Positions 47,730 to 57,329 of a stretch of 64,000 nucleotides of DNA are shown piece by piece. Below the pieces are notes generated by a model, which saw only the letters and a list, made by a program, of their open reading frames with translations, ran no database searches and was not told the origin of the DNA. This DNA comes from an uncultured Lachnospiraceae bacterium (GTDB taxonomy: Bacteria; Bacillota; Clostridia; Lachnospirales; Lachnospiraceae). The stretch is from assembly GCA_946546945.1 (NCBI GenBank), contig CAMNOU010000014.1, positions 23,705 to 87,704 on the forward strand. Reading direction: 5' to 3'. Within the stretch, counting starts at the first letter, position 1, and every line of letters starts with the position of its first letter. A program made the position numbers and the translations under genes.

Positions 47730-50000
47730 ATGATAGCATTGCCTATATATGATATGCTGCTTTTGCCCGGTGTGGTTTTCTATTTTAAGAGAGATGTTCT
47801 TTCTTCCATGCCGGTGAGCGAATTTTCGGATGGGGAAGATGTGCTGTTCCTCATTCAGAAGGAAGACAAGAAAAAGTCGGAACTGCTGCCGGCCGATTTC
47901 TATACGAAGGGGCTTGCGGGAAAGATTGAAAATGTGGATGATGACGGGAATGTCAGCATCCGTGTGACGAACCGTGTGGAATTCTCGGACATTGAAGGCG
48001 GAGAGGGGACTTATTCGGCGACGGCGCGCATCTGCCAGACGATTGAGGATCTGCCGGAGGATGAGCGCAAGGAGATGTACCGGACCACAAAACGGAAACT
48101 GATCCAGTTCGTCCAGGGATTTCAGTGGGGAGTCGTTGTGCGTTCTTTTATCCAGCACTGGCATACCCTTTCGGAAATCATCTGTGCGATTTCGTCCTAT
48201 TTGAATCTCTATCCGGAGGATAAGTATGCGATCATTGCGACAGATTCCGAAAAAGAAAGAGCAGAACTGATCCAGCATGCGATCTATGAGTTCATAGAGA
48301 TGGCAAAGGTGAGCGGAGAGGCCGAAAACGCGCAGAAGGAAACGAACGAGAAGGCCTACCGGGAATCTGCGCTGAAAAAGCAGATCGCTTTTTTGCAGCA
48401 GGAGCTGGATGAGATGCATCCGGAGAATGAGTCGGATGTCAGAAAGTTTGAAAAAAAGATACAGGAAGCCGGCATGAATCCGGAAGCAAAATCAGAGGCC
48501 GAGAAGGTCCTGAACCGGATGAAACAGGAAGGAAAGGACAGTCATGAGTATGGTATGCTGTATGACTATCTTGATTTCATCACGACGCTTTCCTGGAAAA
48601 AGGCGGACCCGGTGGAAATCGACCTGAAAGAGGCCGAGGAAATCCTGGACGAGCAGCATTACGGACTGAAAAAAGTGAAAGAGCGCATCATACAGCAGAT
48701 TGCCGTTATGGCGCTCAATAAAAAGCAGTCCGGATCGATTCTTCTGTTCGTCGGCGCACCCGGAACCGGAAAAACGAGTATCGGACAGAGCATAGCCAAG
48801 GCACTGCACCGGGAATATGTCCGGATCAGCCTGGGCGGTATCCGCGATGAGGCTGAGATACGCGGGCACAGACGGACCTACATCGGAGCGATGCCCGGAC
48901 GCATCATGGAGGGCATGAAGCGGAGCGGGGCATCCAATCCGGTCATTGTCCTGGATGAAGTGGACAAACTGGCCAGAGATTACAACGGGGATCCGGCAAG
49001 TGCTCTGCTGGAAGTGCTTGATCCCGAGCAGAATTTCAGCTTTACCGATCATTATATGAATGTTCCCTATGATCTGTCGGATGTACTGTTCGTCTGCACG
49101 GCAAATGCGATGGATACCATTCCGGAACCGCTGCTGAACCGGATGGAAGTGATTCAGTTCCCCGGATATACAGCGGTAGAGAAGTTCCACATCGCCAGGA
49201 AACATCTGCTGCCGAGAGCCATGGAAAGCATGGGGATCAAAAAGTCGAATATGAAGGTCACAGACGATGCGATCCGGATGATCATCAGTGAATATACAGC
49301 TGAGTCCGGCGTGCGCGGTCTGAAAAAACAGATGGATGTTCTGTGCAGATATGCTGCCGTGAAACTGGTCAAGGGAGAAAAGAAGAGCCTGACGGTAGGA
49401 GTAAAGAAAGTTCCTGAGTATCTGGGCGGAAGAGGAATCCGGCATGATATGAAAATGGAGAAACCGCTTCCGGGCGTTGTGACCGGACTTGCGTGGACCA
49501 GAGCCGGAGGAGAGATCCTCTTCATTGAGACATCCCTGACAGAGGGAAATGGGAAGCTCTTCGTGACCGGACAGCTTGGGGATGTGATGAAAGAGTCGGT
49601 TCAGATCGCCCTGACGCTGGTCAGATCCATGTTCCCGGAAGAAACGAGAGAATGGGATCAGAAAAACATGCATGTGCATGTGCCGGCCGGGGCAGTGCCG
49701 AAGGACGGCCCGTCCGCCGGTGTGACCATTACCACGGCCCTGATCTCGCTTGCTTTGAAAAAAGCGGTCCCGACAGACCTGGCCATGACCGGAGAGATTT
49801 CTCTGCGCGGCGGAGTGATGCCGATCGGAGGGCTTCCGGAGAAGCTGATGGCTGCGCAGCGTTCCGGGATCAAAAAGGTTCTCATCCCGTTTGAGAACAG
49901 AGATGATCTGGAAGATGTAGCAGAGGAAGTAAAAAAGGAACTGGAGATTATCCCGGTCAAACGCATCGAGAATGTGCTGAAGGAGACCGGTCTTATGTAA
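47730..50000 (+). CDS. lon: ATP-dependent protease Lon (LonA type)
   Basis: A 756-residue LonA protease. The N-terminal substrate-binding domain (residues 1-190) is followed by a coiled segment with KKQIAFLQQELDEM, an AAA+ module with Walker A GAPGTGKTS (about 342-350) and Walker B VIVLDEVDKL, and a protease domain with the Ser-Lys dyad S662 (PKDGPSAG) and K705. It degrades misfolded and regulatory proteins in the cytoplasm. AGGAGG lies upstream of the ATG. A CIRCE element just ahead of the gene indicates heat-shock control by HrcA. Confidence 0.96.
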   Translation: MIALPIYDMLLLPGVVFYFKRDVLSSMPVSEFSDGEDVLFLIQKEDKKKSELLPADFYTKGLAGKIENVDDDGNVSIRVTNRVEFSDIEGGEGTYSATARICQTIEDLPEDERKEMYRTTKRKLIQFVQGFQWGVVVRSFIQHWHTLSEIICAISSYLNLYPEDKYAIIATDSEKERAELIQHAIYEFIEMAKVSGEAENAQKETNEKAYRESALKKQIAFLQQELDEMHPENESDVRKFEKKIQEAGMNPEAKSEAEKVLNRMKQEGKDSHEYGMLYDYLDFITTLSWKKADPVEIDLKEAEEILDEQHYGLKKVKERIIQQIAVMALNKKQSGSILLFVGAPGTGKTSIGQSIAKALHREYVRISLGGIRDEAEIRGHRRTYIGAMPGRIMEGMKRSGASNPVIVLDEVDKLARDYNGDPASALLEVLDPEQNFSFTDHYMNVPYDLSDVLFVCTANAMDTIPEPLLNRMEVIQFPGYTAVEKFHIARKHLLPRAMESMGIKKSNMKVTDDAIRMIISEYTAESGVRGLKKQMDVLCRYAAVKLVKGEKKSLTVGVKKVPEYLGGRGIRHDMKMEKPLPGVVTGLAWTRAGGEILFIETSLTEGNGKLFVTGQLGDVMKESVQIALTLVRSMFPEETREWDQKNMHVHVPAGAVPKDGPSAGVTITTALISLALKKAVPTDLAMTGEISLRGGVMPIGGLPEKLMAAQRSGIKKVLIPFENRDDLEDVAEEVKKELEIIPVKRIENVLKETGLM

Positions 50001-50009
50001 AACAGAGGA

Positions 50010-50030
50010 GATTGCCGGGAGCCGGCAATC
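50010..50030. terminator. GC-rich hairpin just after lon
   Basis: GATTGCCGG and CCGGCAATC form a nine-base stem with a GAG loop, ten bases after the lon stop. It lacks a T-run and may act together with the next hairpin. Confidence 0.5.
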
Positions 50031-50039
50031 AACATAAAG

Positions 50040-50074
50040 ACAGGACGGCAGAGAAGATTATTCTGCCGTCCTGT
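50040..50074. terminator. Hairpin between convergent lon and glycosyltransferase genes
   Basis: ACAGGACGGCAGA and TCTGCCGTCCTGT form a perfect 13-base stem; the stop codon of the minus-strand glycosyltransferase gene (50058-50060) lies in the loop. The T-rich TCTTTATGTT follows on the minus strand. Confidence 0.7.
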
Positions 50075-51218
50075 ATACGTTCTGCATGATCTGTGCGGTA
50101 TACTGCCGGTCGAATCGTTCCGTTGATTCTGTACAGAATGCCCGCATTTTCTGTTTGTCTGTTCCGGAAAGACTCCGCCAGGCATCATATGCGGCCAGAT
50201 AGTCCTGCGGCATCGACGGCCGGCAGACATATCCGTTTTTACCGGGCTGCATGTATTCTCTGCTGCCGCGGTTATCGGCGGCGATGACCGGACATCCGCA
50301 GGAGAGAGCCTCCAGTGCCGCCATGCCCAGCCCTTCCCGGACAGAGGGGAAGAAAAAGAGGTCAGCGGCATTATACAGGTCTGCGGGAGCCGCAACATAC
50401 CCTTTTAAAGAAACCATCTGCTCCAGATTTCTGCGGCTGATCTCCTGCCGGAGTTTTTCGTGATCCGGGCCATTCCCGCAGATCCAGAAGCGGAAGCGGC
50501 TCAGATCATCGCCGCGCTCCCGCATCAGACAGAGCATATCCAGAATGACGGTATGGTTCTTGTTTGCATTTAACTCGCCCACAGAGAGGAAGAACGTTGT
50601 GTCCCGGGACAGACCGAGGGAGTCCCTTGTGCGGGAGCGCTCTTCCTGGGTCATCGGGGCAAAGAATGCGCGGTCCAGTCCGACGCCGGGAATCTGATAG
50701 ACTTTTCCGCTCTTTTTCAGGCGGAAACGGCAGGCACTGTCATAGTCCTCGCGGTTGATCAGAACGATTGCGTCCGTATACCGTGCCAGAAACTTTTCCA
50801 CGGTATGATAGATCAGATAATCTTTGGCAGAGCATCCCTTATAAAAATGAAAACCGTGAGCGGTATAGATGACCTTTATATTCCGGTCTTTGATACGGTG
50901 CGCCGCAAGACGGCCCAGAAGCCCGCCCACGGGAGTGTGGCAATGTACCAGGCTGATCTGCTCTTCGCGTATGATTGCTTCCAGCTGCCGGAGAGCCCGT
51001 GTGTTCGCGGCAACGGAAAACGGCGACTTATGAATAGCGACAGGGTGAAAAAAAATCCCCTGCCGCTCAAATTCATCAGAATCAAATTCATAAACCTGCT
51101 GACTGGCGTTGGCGGCATAATGCACTTCATAGCCAAGCTCCTGCAGGGCCTTCACATTCTGCCGCTCAAATTTGAATAAAAAACCGCTTACTGTGGTAAT
51201 GATCAGTGCCTTTTTCAT
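50058..51218 (-). CDS. Glycosyltransferase, GT4-like family
   Basis: A 386-residue GT-B fold glycosyltransferase. The N-terminal domain starts [20 protein letters not shown] and has [15 protein letters not shown]; the C-terminal nucleotide-sugar domain has the family's [30 protein letters not shown] and the acidic EGLG...E motif. It would add a sugar to a lipid-linked polysaccharide at the membrane's inner face. It is the last gene of a minus-strand operon, five bases after the LCP gene. The sugar and acceptor are unknown. Confidence 0.9.
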   Translation of the reverse strand: MKKALIITTVSGFLFKFERQNVKALQELGYEVHYAANASQQVYEFDSDEFERQGIFFHPVAIHKSPFSVAANTRALRQLEAIIREEQISLVHCHTPVGGLLGRLAAHRIKDRNIKVIYTAHGFHFYKGCSAKDYLIYHTVEKFLARYTDAIVLINREDYDSACRFRLKKSGKVYQIPGVGLDRAFFAPMTQEERSRTRDSLGLSRDTTFFLSVGELNANKNHTVILDMLCLMRERGDDLSRFRFWICGNGPDHEKLRQEISRRNLEQMVSLKGYVAAPADLYNAADLFFFPSVREGLGMAALEALSCGCPVIAADNRGSREYMQPGKNGYVCRPSMPQDYLAAYDAWRSLSGTDKQKMRAFCTESTERFDRQYTAQIMQNVYRTAE

Positions 51219-51223
51219 GCAGT

Positions 51224-52750
51224 CTACTCCGTAACCGAGATGGTCTCATTGTTCTGAATGGACTGAATCAGGCTCCGTGCATAATCCACGGTCGACTGAT
51301 CCGGGTTCATGACATAAAGCTGTTTGCTCATGGAGAAGGTAGACGCCTTCGCTCCGGTACCGTCGACGCTGTATGTCTGGATATCCCAGGAACCGCCGGC
51401 GGAGATCTGATTGCGGACCAGAGTAGTCAGATCCTCATAAGGCATATCGGTTTCAAAACTTCCTTCCAGACCCTCCATCAGGCCGGTAAAGTTGTTGAGA
51501 ACAGCGGTCGTCTGAAGCTTCTGGATCACTCCGGTGATCACGGCCATCTGGTTCTTTCCGCGCTGACGGTCGCCTTCCGAGAAAGCATGCCGTTCTCTGG
51601 CAAAAGCAAGTGCGGAGACACCGTCCAGATGATTGACGCCTTCCACATAATGGAAACTGGGTGCGACATCAAAGGTGTTCTCGGATACGACATCAATGCC
51701 GCCCAGAGAATCAATCAGCTTTTCAAAACCGCTGAAATTGATGCGGAAATAATAATTCAGATCGATATTATACAGCATTTCCAGCGTTTCCATGGAAACA
51801 TTTACACCATAGATTCCCGCATGCGTCAGCTTATCTTTTGCTCCGCCGGAAATGGAGAGCGGGATATAATAATCACGCGGTGTGGAAACCAGAAGGATCT
51901 GTTTTGTGTTGGTATTCACAACGGCGATGATATTGACATCGCTGCGGCTCTTTGTGGAAATGGAACCAAAGGTATCAATACCGCTGATATACATGGTAAA
52001 TACGCCGTATCCGTTAATGGCGTTCTGAATGTCTGCTTCGGCTGCAGCTGCTTCTTCGGAACCGCTGTCCGAAGGTGCCTTTACAGAAGAACTCCATTCA
52101 TAATAGGAAATCTCGCGGATCTCATCCTCAAAACCTTCATATCCCTCCAGCTCGGAGATGACAGACGCATACTGTTCACTCATGACGATGGCTCCGCATT
52201 CCTGATTCAGCAGAGCGTCAGCCAGATCATCCATGCCCGCATAGGGATCTACCTGAACAAAGCTGCCCAGCTCCTCATTGATCTGCGCGACCGCATTATC
52301 GGTATCGGACCGTTCAATCGTATCGAGAATACCGAACACATAGTCCGATGCGTCCTGAATGGACTGGGCGGGATCATCATTGCGGACATAGACGCCGACG
52401 CGGGTGACCTCCTCGGTGGAGTTTGTGATATTCTGTACGGTATTCGTAAAAGTATTCACATAGAAGCTGGCAACGACGAGAACCGCGCTGATCAGCAGCG
52501 CAATGACGGCGCCGATGATAAAGCGGACGGTTCTGATCTTCCGTTTCATAAGAAGCCGGCACAGAAGGATCAGAATGATCAGGACGACGATACCGGCGAT
52601 CATGATCTTCTGCGGCACAAAATTGGAGCGTTTCAGGAAAAAGATTGCAGCTGCCGACGCCACGATCTGCACGATGGATATGAGCCATCCGACAATATAA
52701 AAGATTGCCTGTTTTCCGGCAGAATCCTGATTTCTTGAATAGTCAGACAT
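51224..52750 (-). CDS. LytR-CpsA-Psr (LCP) family protein, CpsA-type architecture
   Basis: A 508-residue membrane protein. Three transmembrane segments lie near residues 15-37, 46-66 and 75-98, followed by an extracellular accessory domain (about 105-215) and the LCP domain (about 260-420) with [20 protein letters not shown] and the arginines of [22 protein letters not shown] proteins attach polysaccharides from lipid carriers to peptidoglycan. The three-helix-plus-accessory layout matches streptococcal CpsA/Wzg-type capsule proteins. It lies three bases downstream of the initiating sugar transferase. Confidence 0.9.
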   Translation of the reverse strand: MSDYSRNQDSAGKQAIFYIVGWLISIVQIVASAAAIFFLKRSNFVPQKIMIAGIVVLIILILLCRLLMKRKIRTVRFIIGAVIALLISAVLVVASFYVNTFTNTVQNITNSTEEVTRVGVYVRNDDPAQSIQDASDYVFGILDTIERSDTDNAVAQINEELGSFVQVDPYAGMDDLADALLNQECGAIVMSEQYASVISELEGYEGFEDEIREISYYEWSSSVKAPSDSGSEEAAAAEADIQNAINGYGVFTMYISGIDTFGSISTKSRSDVNIIAVVNTNTKQILLVSTPRDYYIPLSISGGAKDKLTHAGIYGVNVSMETLEMLYNIDLNYYFRINFSGFEKLIDSLGGIDVVSENTFDVAPSFHYVEGVNHLDGVSALAFARERHAFSEGDRQRGKNQMAVITGVIQKLQTTAVLNNFTGLMEGLEGSFETDMPYEDLTTLVRNQISAGGSWDIQTYSVDGTGAKASTFSMSKQLYVMNPDQSTVDYARSLIQSIQNNETISVTE

Positions 52751-52753
52751 TTT

Positions 52754-54148
52754 TTATTTACCTCGTTTCTTTCGTTTCATAGCCTCCATACGTTCCTTTT
52801 CAAATCCTTCCGTGTTTTCTTTCTGGAAAAGGATCCGGATCGTAAGGATCAGAATCTTGATATCCAGCCAGTAGGAATAATGATAGATGTAATAAAGATC
52901 ATACTTTATTTTATCCTCCGGCTCTGAATTGTAGCGCCCGTAGATCTGGGCGTATCCCGTAAGTCCTCCCTTTACTTTCAGACGTTCGGAAAATTCCGGG
53001 ATTTTCTGTGAGTATTCCTCTATGAACTCACGCCGTTCCGGACGGGGGCCGACCAGCGACATGTCTCCCCGCAGAATGTTGAGCAGCTGCGGAAGTTCAT
53101 CAAAATGAATATTGCGGATGATGCGTCCGACCTTGGTCACCCGGTCATCATCCTTGGTTGTCATGGTCATGCCGTCTTTTTCCGCGTCGGTGCGCATGCT
53201 GCGGAACTTCTGCATCTTAAAAGGCTTGCCGTCCTGTGTGACACGGTCCTGATAATAAAAGACGGGGCCGCCGTCATCCAGCTTGATCGCAATCGTAATG
53301 GCAAGCATAATCGGGGAGAAAACGGCGATCATCAAAGAAGAAATGACGATATCCGTAACTCTCTTGGCAAACCACTTACCGCCCGTAATCCCGAGCTGGG
53401 GATACCGCAGCAGGAGTTTGTCGTGCAGCTGCATGACGCGGGCATTCTGGATGTAAATGTCGGAAATCTTGGGGATGCTGTAACACTCGATTTTCTTGCT
53501 CATGCAGAATTTGATGAGCGGATTGCGGATGTCCACAGGGATATCTCCCAGAAATACGACGGCGGAGGACTGGATCTCCTGAAAAATACTGTCAAGTCCG
53601 ATCTCATAGTGCAGGGACCGGTTGATCCTGAAGAACTTGTTGATCGTATTATTAATTCTGGTATATTCCGATTCATTTTCCCGGCTGCCGTAAATGAAAA
53701 TAGCTTCCCGGCAGAACTGATAGCGTTCATAAATCCGGTGGCAGAACATGATCCAGCAAAAGCCGATAATGCTTTCTGCAAGAATTTCAAACACAAACAG
53801 CCCGAACAATTGCCGGATCTGCAGCGTGGTAAAAATCAGGCTCAGGATCGTCATCACAAAATTGATGACCAGAGAGCTCATAAAGAAGCCGAAGATCAGA
53901 TCCAGGATCCTTCGCTCCCCGATCCGGAAAGCTTCCAGGAAATACAGGATGATCACGAAGACCATACAGTATGTCAGACAGTACAGATGTCTGCCCGCCG
54001 GGCCGATCGGCAGCAGGATCATCGATTTCTCCACATATAATATGGAAAGAATCAACAAATAATACAGGCCGAACATGGCAATGGCAGAAAACCATTTTAT
54101 CACGAGAAATTTAATGTTATTCATTTGTAGCTGCACCCGGGAAAACAC
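52754..54148 (-). CDS. Polyprenyl-phosphate hexose-1-phosphate transferase (WbaP/CpsE-like)
   Basis: A 464-residue initiating sugar transferase. About five N-terminal membrane helices and a CoA-binding-like central region precede the C-terminal bacterial sugar transferase domain (residues 265-455): KRVTDIVISSLMIAVFSP, PVFYYQDRVTQDGKPFKMQKFRSM, DELPQLLNILRGDMSLVGPRPE. It moves sugar 1-phosphate onto undecaprenyl phosphate, starting a polysaccharide repeat. I use GTG at 54148; the in-frame ATG at 54124 is a possible alternative, as neither ribosome site is strong. It leads the minus-strand operon with its own promoter. Confidence 0.9.
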   Translation of the reverse strand: MFSRVQLQMNNIKFLVIKWFSAIAMFGLYYLLILSILYVEKSMILLPIGPAGRHLYCLTYCMVFVIILYFLEAFRIGERRILDLIFGFFMSSLVINFVMTILSLIFTTLQIRQLFGLFVFEILAESIIGFCWIMFCHRIYERYQFCREAIFIYGSRENESEYTRINNTINKFFRINRSLHYEIGLDSIFQEIQSSAVVFLGDIPVDIRNPLIKFCMSKKIECYSIPKISDIYIQNARVMQLHDKLLLRYPQLGITGGKWFAKRVTDIVISSLMIAVFSPIMLAITIAIKLDDGGPVFYYQDRVTQDGKPFKMQKFRSMRTDAEKDGMTMTTKDDDRVTKVGRIIRNIHFDELPQLLNILRGDMSLVGPRPERREFIEEYSQKIPEFSERLKVKGGLTGYAQIYGRYNSEPEDKIKYDLYYIYHYSYWLDIKILILTIRILFQKENTEGFEKERMEAMKRKKRGK

Positions 54149-54217
54149 ATGGTGCTTTCCCTATGTCTCCTTTGCTGCGTTACTTGATTGATAAGCGTCA
54201 GGACAACGTTATTATTA

Positions 54218-54246
54218 ATATTAAATGTTTTACAAGTATTTTTCAA
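54218..54246 (-). promoter_or_regulatory. Promoter of the polysaccharide-initiation operon
   Basis: On the minus strand TTGAAA (54246-54241) and TAATAT (54223-54218) are 17 bases apart, giving a leader of about 65 bases before the GTG at 54148. Confidence 0.65.
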
Positions 54247-54305
54247 CAAGAACTTTCGTGAAAATCAAAAATATGACGAAAAGAAAAAGTGTAAAGAAAA
54301 AATAC

Positions 54306-54332
54306 TTGACACTTTGGGCGCGCTGTGATAAT
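54306..54332 (+). promoter_or_regulatory. Promoter of ylxM-ffh
   Basis: TTGACA at 54306-54311 and an extended -10 (TGT-GATAAT, -10 at 54327-54332) with a 15-base spacer. The predicted start near 54339 is just before the ribosome site and argues against any start codon further upstream. Confidence 0.6.
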
Positions 54333-54350
54333 GTATCCAGGGTGATGGAA

Positions 54351-54710
54351 ATGGAACAGATCGGCCGGAGGGCTTTTTTGTATGATTTTTATGGCGAGTT
54401 GCTGACCGAGCATCAGAAGGAAGTCTATGAGGACGTTGTCCAGAATGATATGTCTCTCGGTGAGATCGCGGAAGAATTCGGGATCAGCAGACAGGGCGTG
54501 CATGATCTGATCCGTCGCTGTGACCGTATTCTGGATGGTTACGAACAGAAGCTGCATCTGGTTGAGCGCTTCCGCAAGACGAAAGAGGACGTCCGCAGGA
54601 TCCGGAAGCTGTCATTCGGAGAGAATGGCGGTGAGAGGAATGCGGATGAGATGAAGACAGATATGGAAAAGATCCGTGAGATCTCGGAGCGCATTTTAGA
54701 GGAGTTATGA
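54351..54710 (+). CDS. ylxM: YlxM/p13-family helix-turn-helix protein
   Basis: A 119-residue protein: EQIGRRAFLYDFYGELLTEHQ followed by a sigma-70 region 4-like helix-turn-helix (LGEIAEEFGISRQGVHDLIRR) and a charged helical tail. YlxM is typically encoded just before ffh and is thought to bind SRP RNA/DNA as an SRP accessory factor. The ATG at 54351 is preferred because AGGG at 54339 gives normal spacing and the promoter rules out longer forms; 54345 is a near alternative. ffh starts one base after its stop. Confidence 0.85.
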   Translation: MEQIGRRAFLYDFYGELLTEHQKEVYEDVVQNDMSLGEIAEEFGISRQGVHDLIRRCDRILDGYEQKLHLVERFRKTKEDVRRIRKLSFGENGGERNADEMKTDMEKIREISERILEEL

Positions 54711-54711
54711 T

Positions 54712-56085
54712 ATGGCATTTGACAGCTTATCAGAAAAACTGCAGAATGTTTTTAAAAGCCTGCGAAGCAAAGGCCGCCTGACGGAGGCAGATGTGAAGGC
54801 TGCGCTGAAGGAAGTCAAGATGGCTCTTCTGGAGGCGGATGTCAACTTCCGTGTGGTGAAGCAGTTCGTAAAGGACGTAGAAGCGAGGGCAGTCGGTTCC
54901 GATGTGATGAATGGTCTGAATCCGGGCCAGATGGTCATCAAGATCGTAAATGAAGAGATGGTCAGGATGATGGGATCGGAGACGACAGAGATCAGACTGA
55001 ACCCGGGGCAGGCGACCACCATCATTATGATGGCGGGATTACAGGGCGCCGGCAAGACAACGACCACAGCGAAGCTGGCCGGCAAGTATAAGCTCAAAGG
55101 GAAAAAGCCTTTGCTCGTAGCATGCGACGTCTATCGTCCGGCAGCCATCACGCAGCTGCAGATCAACGGTGAGAAGCAGGGCGTAGAAGTATTTTCCATG
55201 GGGGACGGACACGATCCCGTCAATATCGCAAAGGCGGCCGTGGAGCATGCTTCGAAGAATGGAAACAACATTATTATTCTGGATACAGCGGGACGTCTTC
55301 ATATTGATGAAGATATGATGGATGAGCTCGCGAAGATCAAAGAACAGGTACATGTGGATCAGACGGTTCTGGTCGTGGATGCCATGACCGGACAGGATGC
55401 CGTGAATGTAGCCAGTACCTTTGATGAGAAGATCGGCATTGACGGTGTGATCGTCACAAAGCTGGACGGTGATACCAGAGGCGGTGCCGCACTTTCCATC
55501 CGGGCCGTGACCGGGAAACCGATTTTTTACGCGGGCATGGGCGAGAAGCTTTCCGATCTGGAACAGTTCTACCCTGACCGTATGGCTTCCAGGATCCTCG
55601 GCATGGGAGATGTGCTTTCCCTGATCGAGAAAGCGGAGGCTGAGATGGATAAGGAGCAGGCCGCCGAGATGGAGCAGCGTATGCGCAGGGCCGAATTCTC
55701 CTTCAATGATTACCTTGCATCCATGAACCAGATGAAGAAAATGGGTGGTCTGGCAAGTGTGCTCAGCATGATGCCCGGCATGGGCGGATCTCAGTTAAAG
55801 CAGATCGAGGATGCGATGGATGATAAAAAGATGGCGCGGATCGAGGGGATTATTTATTCCATGACACCGCAGGAGCGGGATGATCCGGGACTTTTGAATC
55901 CCGGCCGCAAGCGCCGGATCGCAGCCGGAGCGGGAGTCGATATCAGTGAAGTGAACCGGCTCGTAAAACAGTTTGAACAGGCCCGCAAGATGATGAAGCA
56001 GATGTCCGGGAACATGAAAAAGGGCAAGCGGGGCTTAGGCGGCTTAGGCGGTAAACTGGGAGGTCTGAAGGGCTTTCCGTTTTAA
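54712..56085 (+). CDS. ffh: Signal recognition particle protein Ffh
   Basis: A 457-residue SRP54 protein. The N domain is followed by the G domain with GLQGAGKTTTTAKLA (P-loop), DTAGRLHID and TKLDGDTRGGAA, and a Met-rich M domain (about 300-430) that binds signal sequences and SRP RNA. The C-terminal tail is Gly/Lys-rich (GGLGGKLGGLK). It targets nascent membrane proteins to FtsY. It is translationally coupled to ylxM. Confidence 0.97.
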   Translation: MAFDSLSEKLQNVFKSLRSKGRLTEADVKAALKEVKMALLEADVNFRVVKQFVKDVEARAVGSDVMNGLNPGQMVIKIVNEEMVRMMGSETTEIRLNPGQATTIIMMAGLQGAGKTTTTAKLAGKYKLKGKKPLLVACDVYRPAAITQLQINGEKQGVEVFSMGDGHDPVNIAKAAVEHASKNGNNIIILDTAGRLHIDEDMMDELAKIKEQVHVDQTVLVVDAMTGQDAVNVASTFDEKIGIDGVIVTKLDGDTRGGAALSIRAVTGKPIFYAGMGEKLSDLEQFYPDRMASRILGMGDVLSLIEKAEAEMDKEQAAEMEQRMRRAEFSFNDYLASMNQMKKMGGLASVLSMMPGMGGSQLKQIEDAMDDKKMARIEGIIYSMTPQERDDPGLLNPGRKRRIAAGAGVDISEVNRLVKQFEQARKMMKQMSGNMKKGKRGLGGLGGKLGGLKGFPF

Positions 56086-56169
56086 GCGGCACATGGAACT
56101 TTTCCGTGTGTGATAGAGAGAAAATCAGTTTCTCACATAATTTCAGATAAATTGAGGAGGTGAAGTGAA

Positions 56170-56415
56170 ATGGCAGTTAAGATCAGATTAAGAAGAATGG
56201 GGCAGAAGAAAGCACCTTTCTACAGAATTGTTGTAGCTGATTCCAGAAGCCCGCGTGACGGCAGATTTATCGAGGAGATCGGTTATTATGATCCGACCAG
56301 AGAGCCGAGCGTAATCAGCGTAGATGAAGAGGCAGCTAAGAAGTGGTTAGCAAACGGAGCTCAGCCGACACAGACAGTAGAGAAGCTTTTTAAATCTGCT
56401 GGTATCGAGAAATAA
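56170..56415 (+). CDS. rpsP: 30S ribosomal protein S16
   Basis: An 81-residue protein starting [20 protein letters not shown], which is diagnostic for S16, a small-subunit assembly protein. AGGAGGTGAAG gives a strong ribosome site. The 84-base gap from ffh includes a hairpin (CACATGGAA/CCGTGTG-like) but no clear promoter. Confidence 0.98.
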   Translation: MAVKIRLRRMGQKKAPFYRIVVADSRSPRDGRFIEEIGYYDPTREPSVISVDEEAAKKWLANGAQPTQTVEKLFKSAGIEK

Positions 56416-56436
56416 TAGATTAGTGAGGAGAGCAGC

Positions 56437-56667
56437 ATGAAAGAATTAGTCGAAGTAATTGCAAAATCACTAGTCGATAACCCGGACGATGTATCTGTCA
56501 CAGAGACGGAAAAGGAGAATGTTACTATCCTGGAACTTCGCGTGGCATCATCGGATATGGGAAAAGTGATCGGTAAACAGGGGAGAATCGCGAAAGCGAT
56601 CCGTTCAGTTGTGAGAGCAGCTGCATCCAGAGAAGACAAGAAAGTCGTTGTCGAGATCGTAGAATAA
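56437..56667 (+). CDS. khpA: KH-domain RNA-binding protein KhpA
   Basis: A 76-residue single KH domain with the GxxG loop inside GKVIGKQGRIAKAIR. KhpA binds RNA, often with KhpB, and affects translation and cell division. Its place between rpsP and rimM is conserved in Bacillota. AGGAGAG precedes the ATG. A hairpin follows it. Confidence 0.92.
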   Translation: MKELVEVIAKSLVDNPDDVSVTETEKENVTILELRVASSDMGKVIGKQGRIAKAIRSVVRAAASREDKKVVVEIVE

Positions 56668-56712
56668 AATACGCAGACTGTGAAGCGCAGTTAAAAAGCC
56701 GATAGAAACAGT

Positions 56713-56740
56713 AAGGACATGACGCAAGCCATGTCCTTTT
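56713..56740 (+). terminator. Hairpin between khpA and rimM
   Basis: AAGGACATG and CATGTCCTT form a perfect nine-base stem around ACGCAAGC, ending TTTT with only the start of a U tract. It may cause partial termination and lower rimM-trmD expression. Confidence 0.6.
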
Positions 56741-56759
56741 GCATACGGAGAAGGATGAT

Positions 56760-57269
56760 ATGGAAAACAGATTTCAGGTCGGGGTCATCACCACATCTCA
56801 CGGAATTGCCGGCGAGGTAAAAGTATTTCCGACGACCGATGATCCCAGACGTTTTAAAAAGTTAAAACAGGTGACTTTAGATACAGGGAAAGAAGAACTT
56901 CTGCTGGATGTGGAACATGTGAAGTTCTTTAAACAGATGGTGATCCTGAAATTCCGGCAGTTTGATTCTGTCAATGAAGTGGAGCGGTTCCGCGGCAAAA
57001 GCCTGTATGTAGACCGGACGCACGCAGTAAAGCTTCAGAAGGACGAGTACTATATTGCGGACATGATCGGAATGAAGGTCGTTTCTACGGAAGGGGAGGA
57101 CCTGGGTGTGCTTGCGGAAGTGATGCAGACCGGGGCGAATGACGTTTACGTGGTCAGAAATGAGAAGGAAGAAGAACTTCTTCTGCCCGCAATCAAAGAC
57201 TGCATCCGTCAGGTAGACATCGAACAGGGGAAGCTTGTCGTGTTTGTAATGCCGGGACTGAGAGACTGA
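56760..57269 (+). CDS. rimM: Ribosome maturation factor RimM
   Basis: A 169-residue two-barrel protein: N-terminal VGVITTSHGIAGEVKVFPTTD and C-terminal PRC-barrel with LLLPAIKDCIRQVDIEQGKLVV. RimM binds S19 and helps assemble the 30S head. The ATG at 56760 follows GGAGAAGG; an upstream in-frame TTG at 56739 lies in the preceding hairpin and is rejected. Confidence 0.93.
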   Translation: MENRFQVGVITTSHGIAGEVKVFPTTDDPRRFKKLKQVTLDTGKEELLLDVEHVKFFKQMVILKFRQFDSVNEVERFRGKSLYVDRTHAVKLQKDEYYIADMIGMKVVSTEGEDLGVLAEVMQTGANDVYVVRNEKEEELLLPAIKDCIRQVDIEQGKLVVFVMPGLRD

Positions 57270-57329
57270 CCCGGATACGCAGCGCACTTCTTTGGGGACA
57301 GGAGAGAGACTGTCAGAGACGGAGGAACA

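Noticed and set aside
51206..52738. A 510-residue open frame opposite the LCP gene
   Set aside because: It mirrors the LCP gene almost end to end, has no recognisable domain and no ribosome site; the minus-strand frame has membrane helices and LCP motifs and is clearly the real gene.
53105..54040. A 311-residue open frame opposite the sugar transferase gene
   Set aside because: It is a shadow of the minus-strand transferase gene with no ribosome site or domain.
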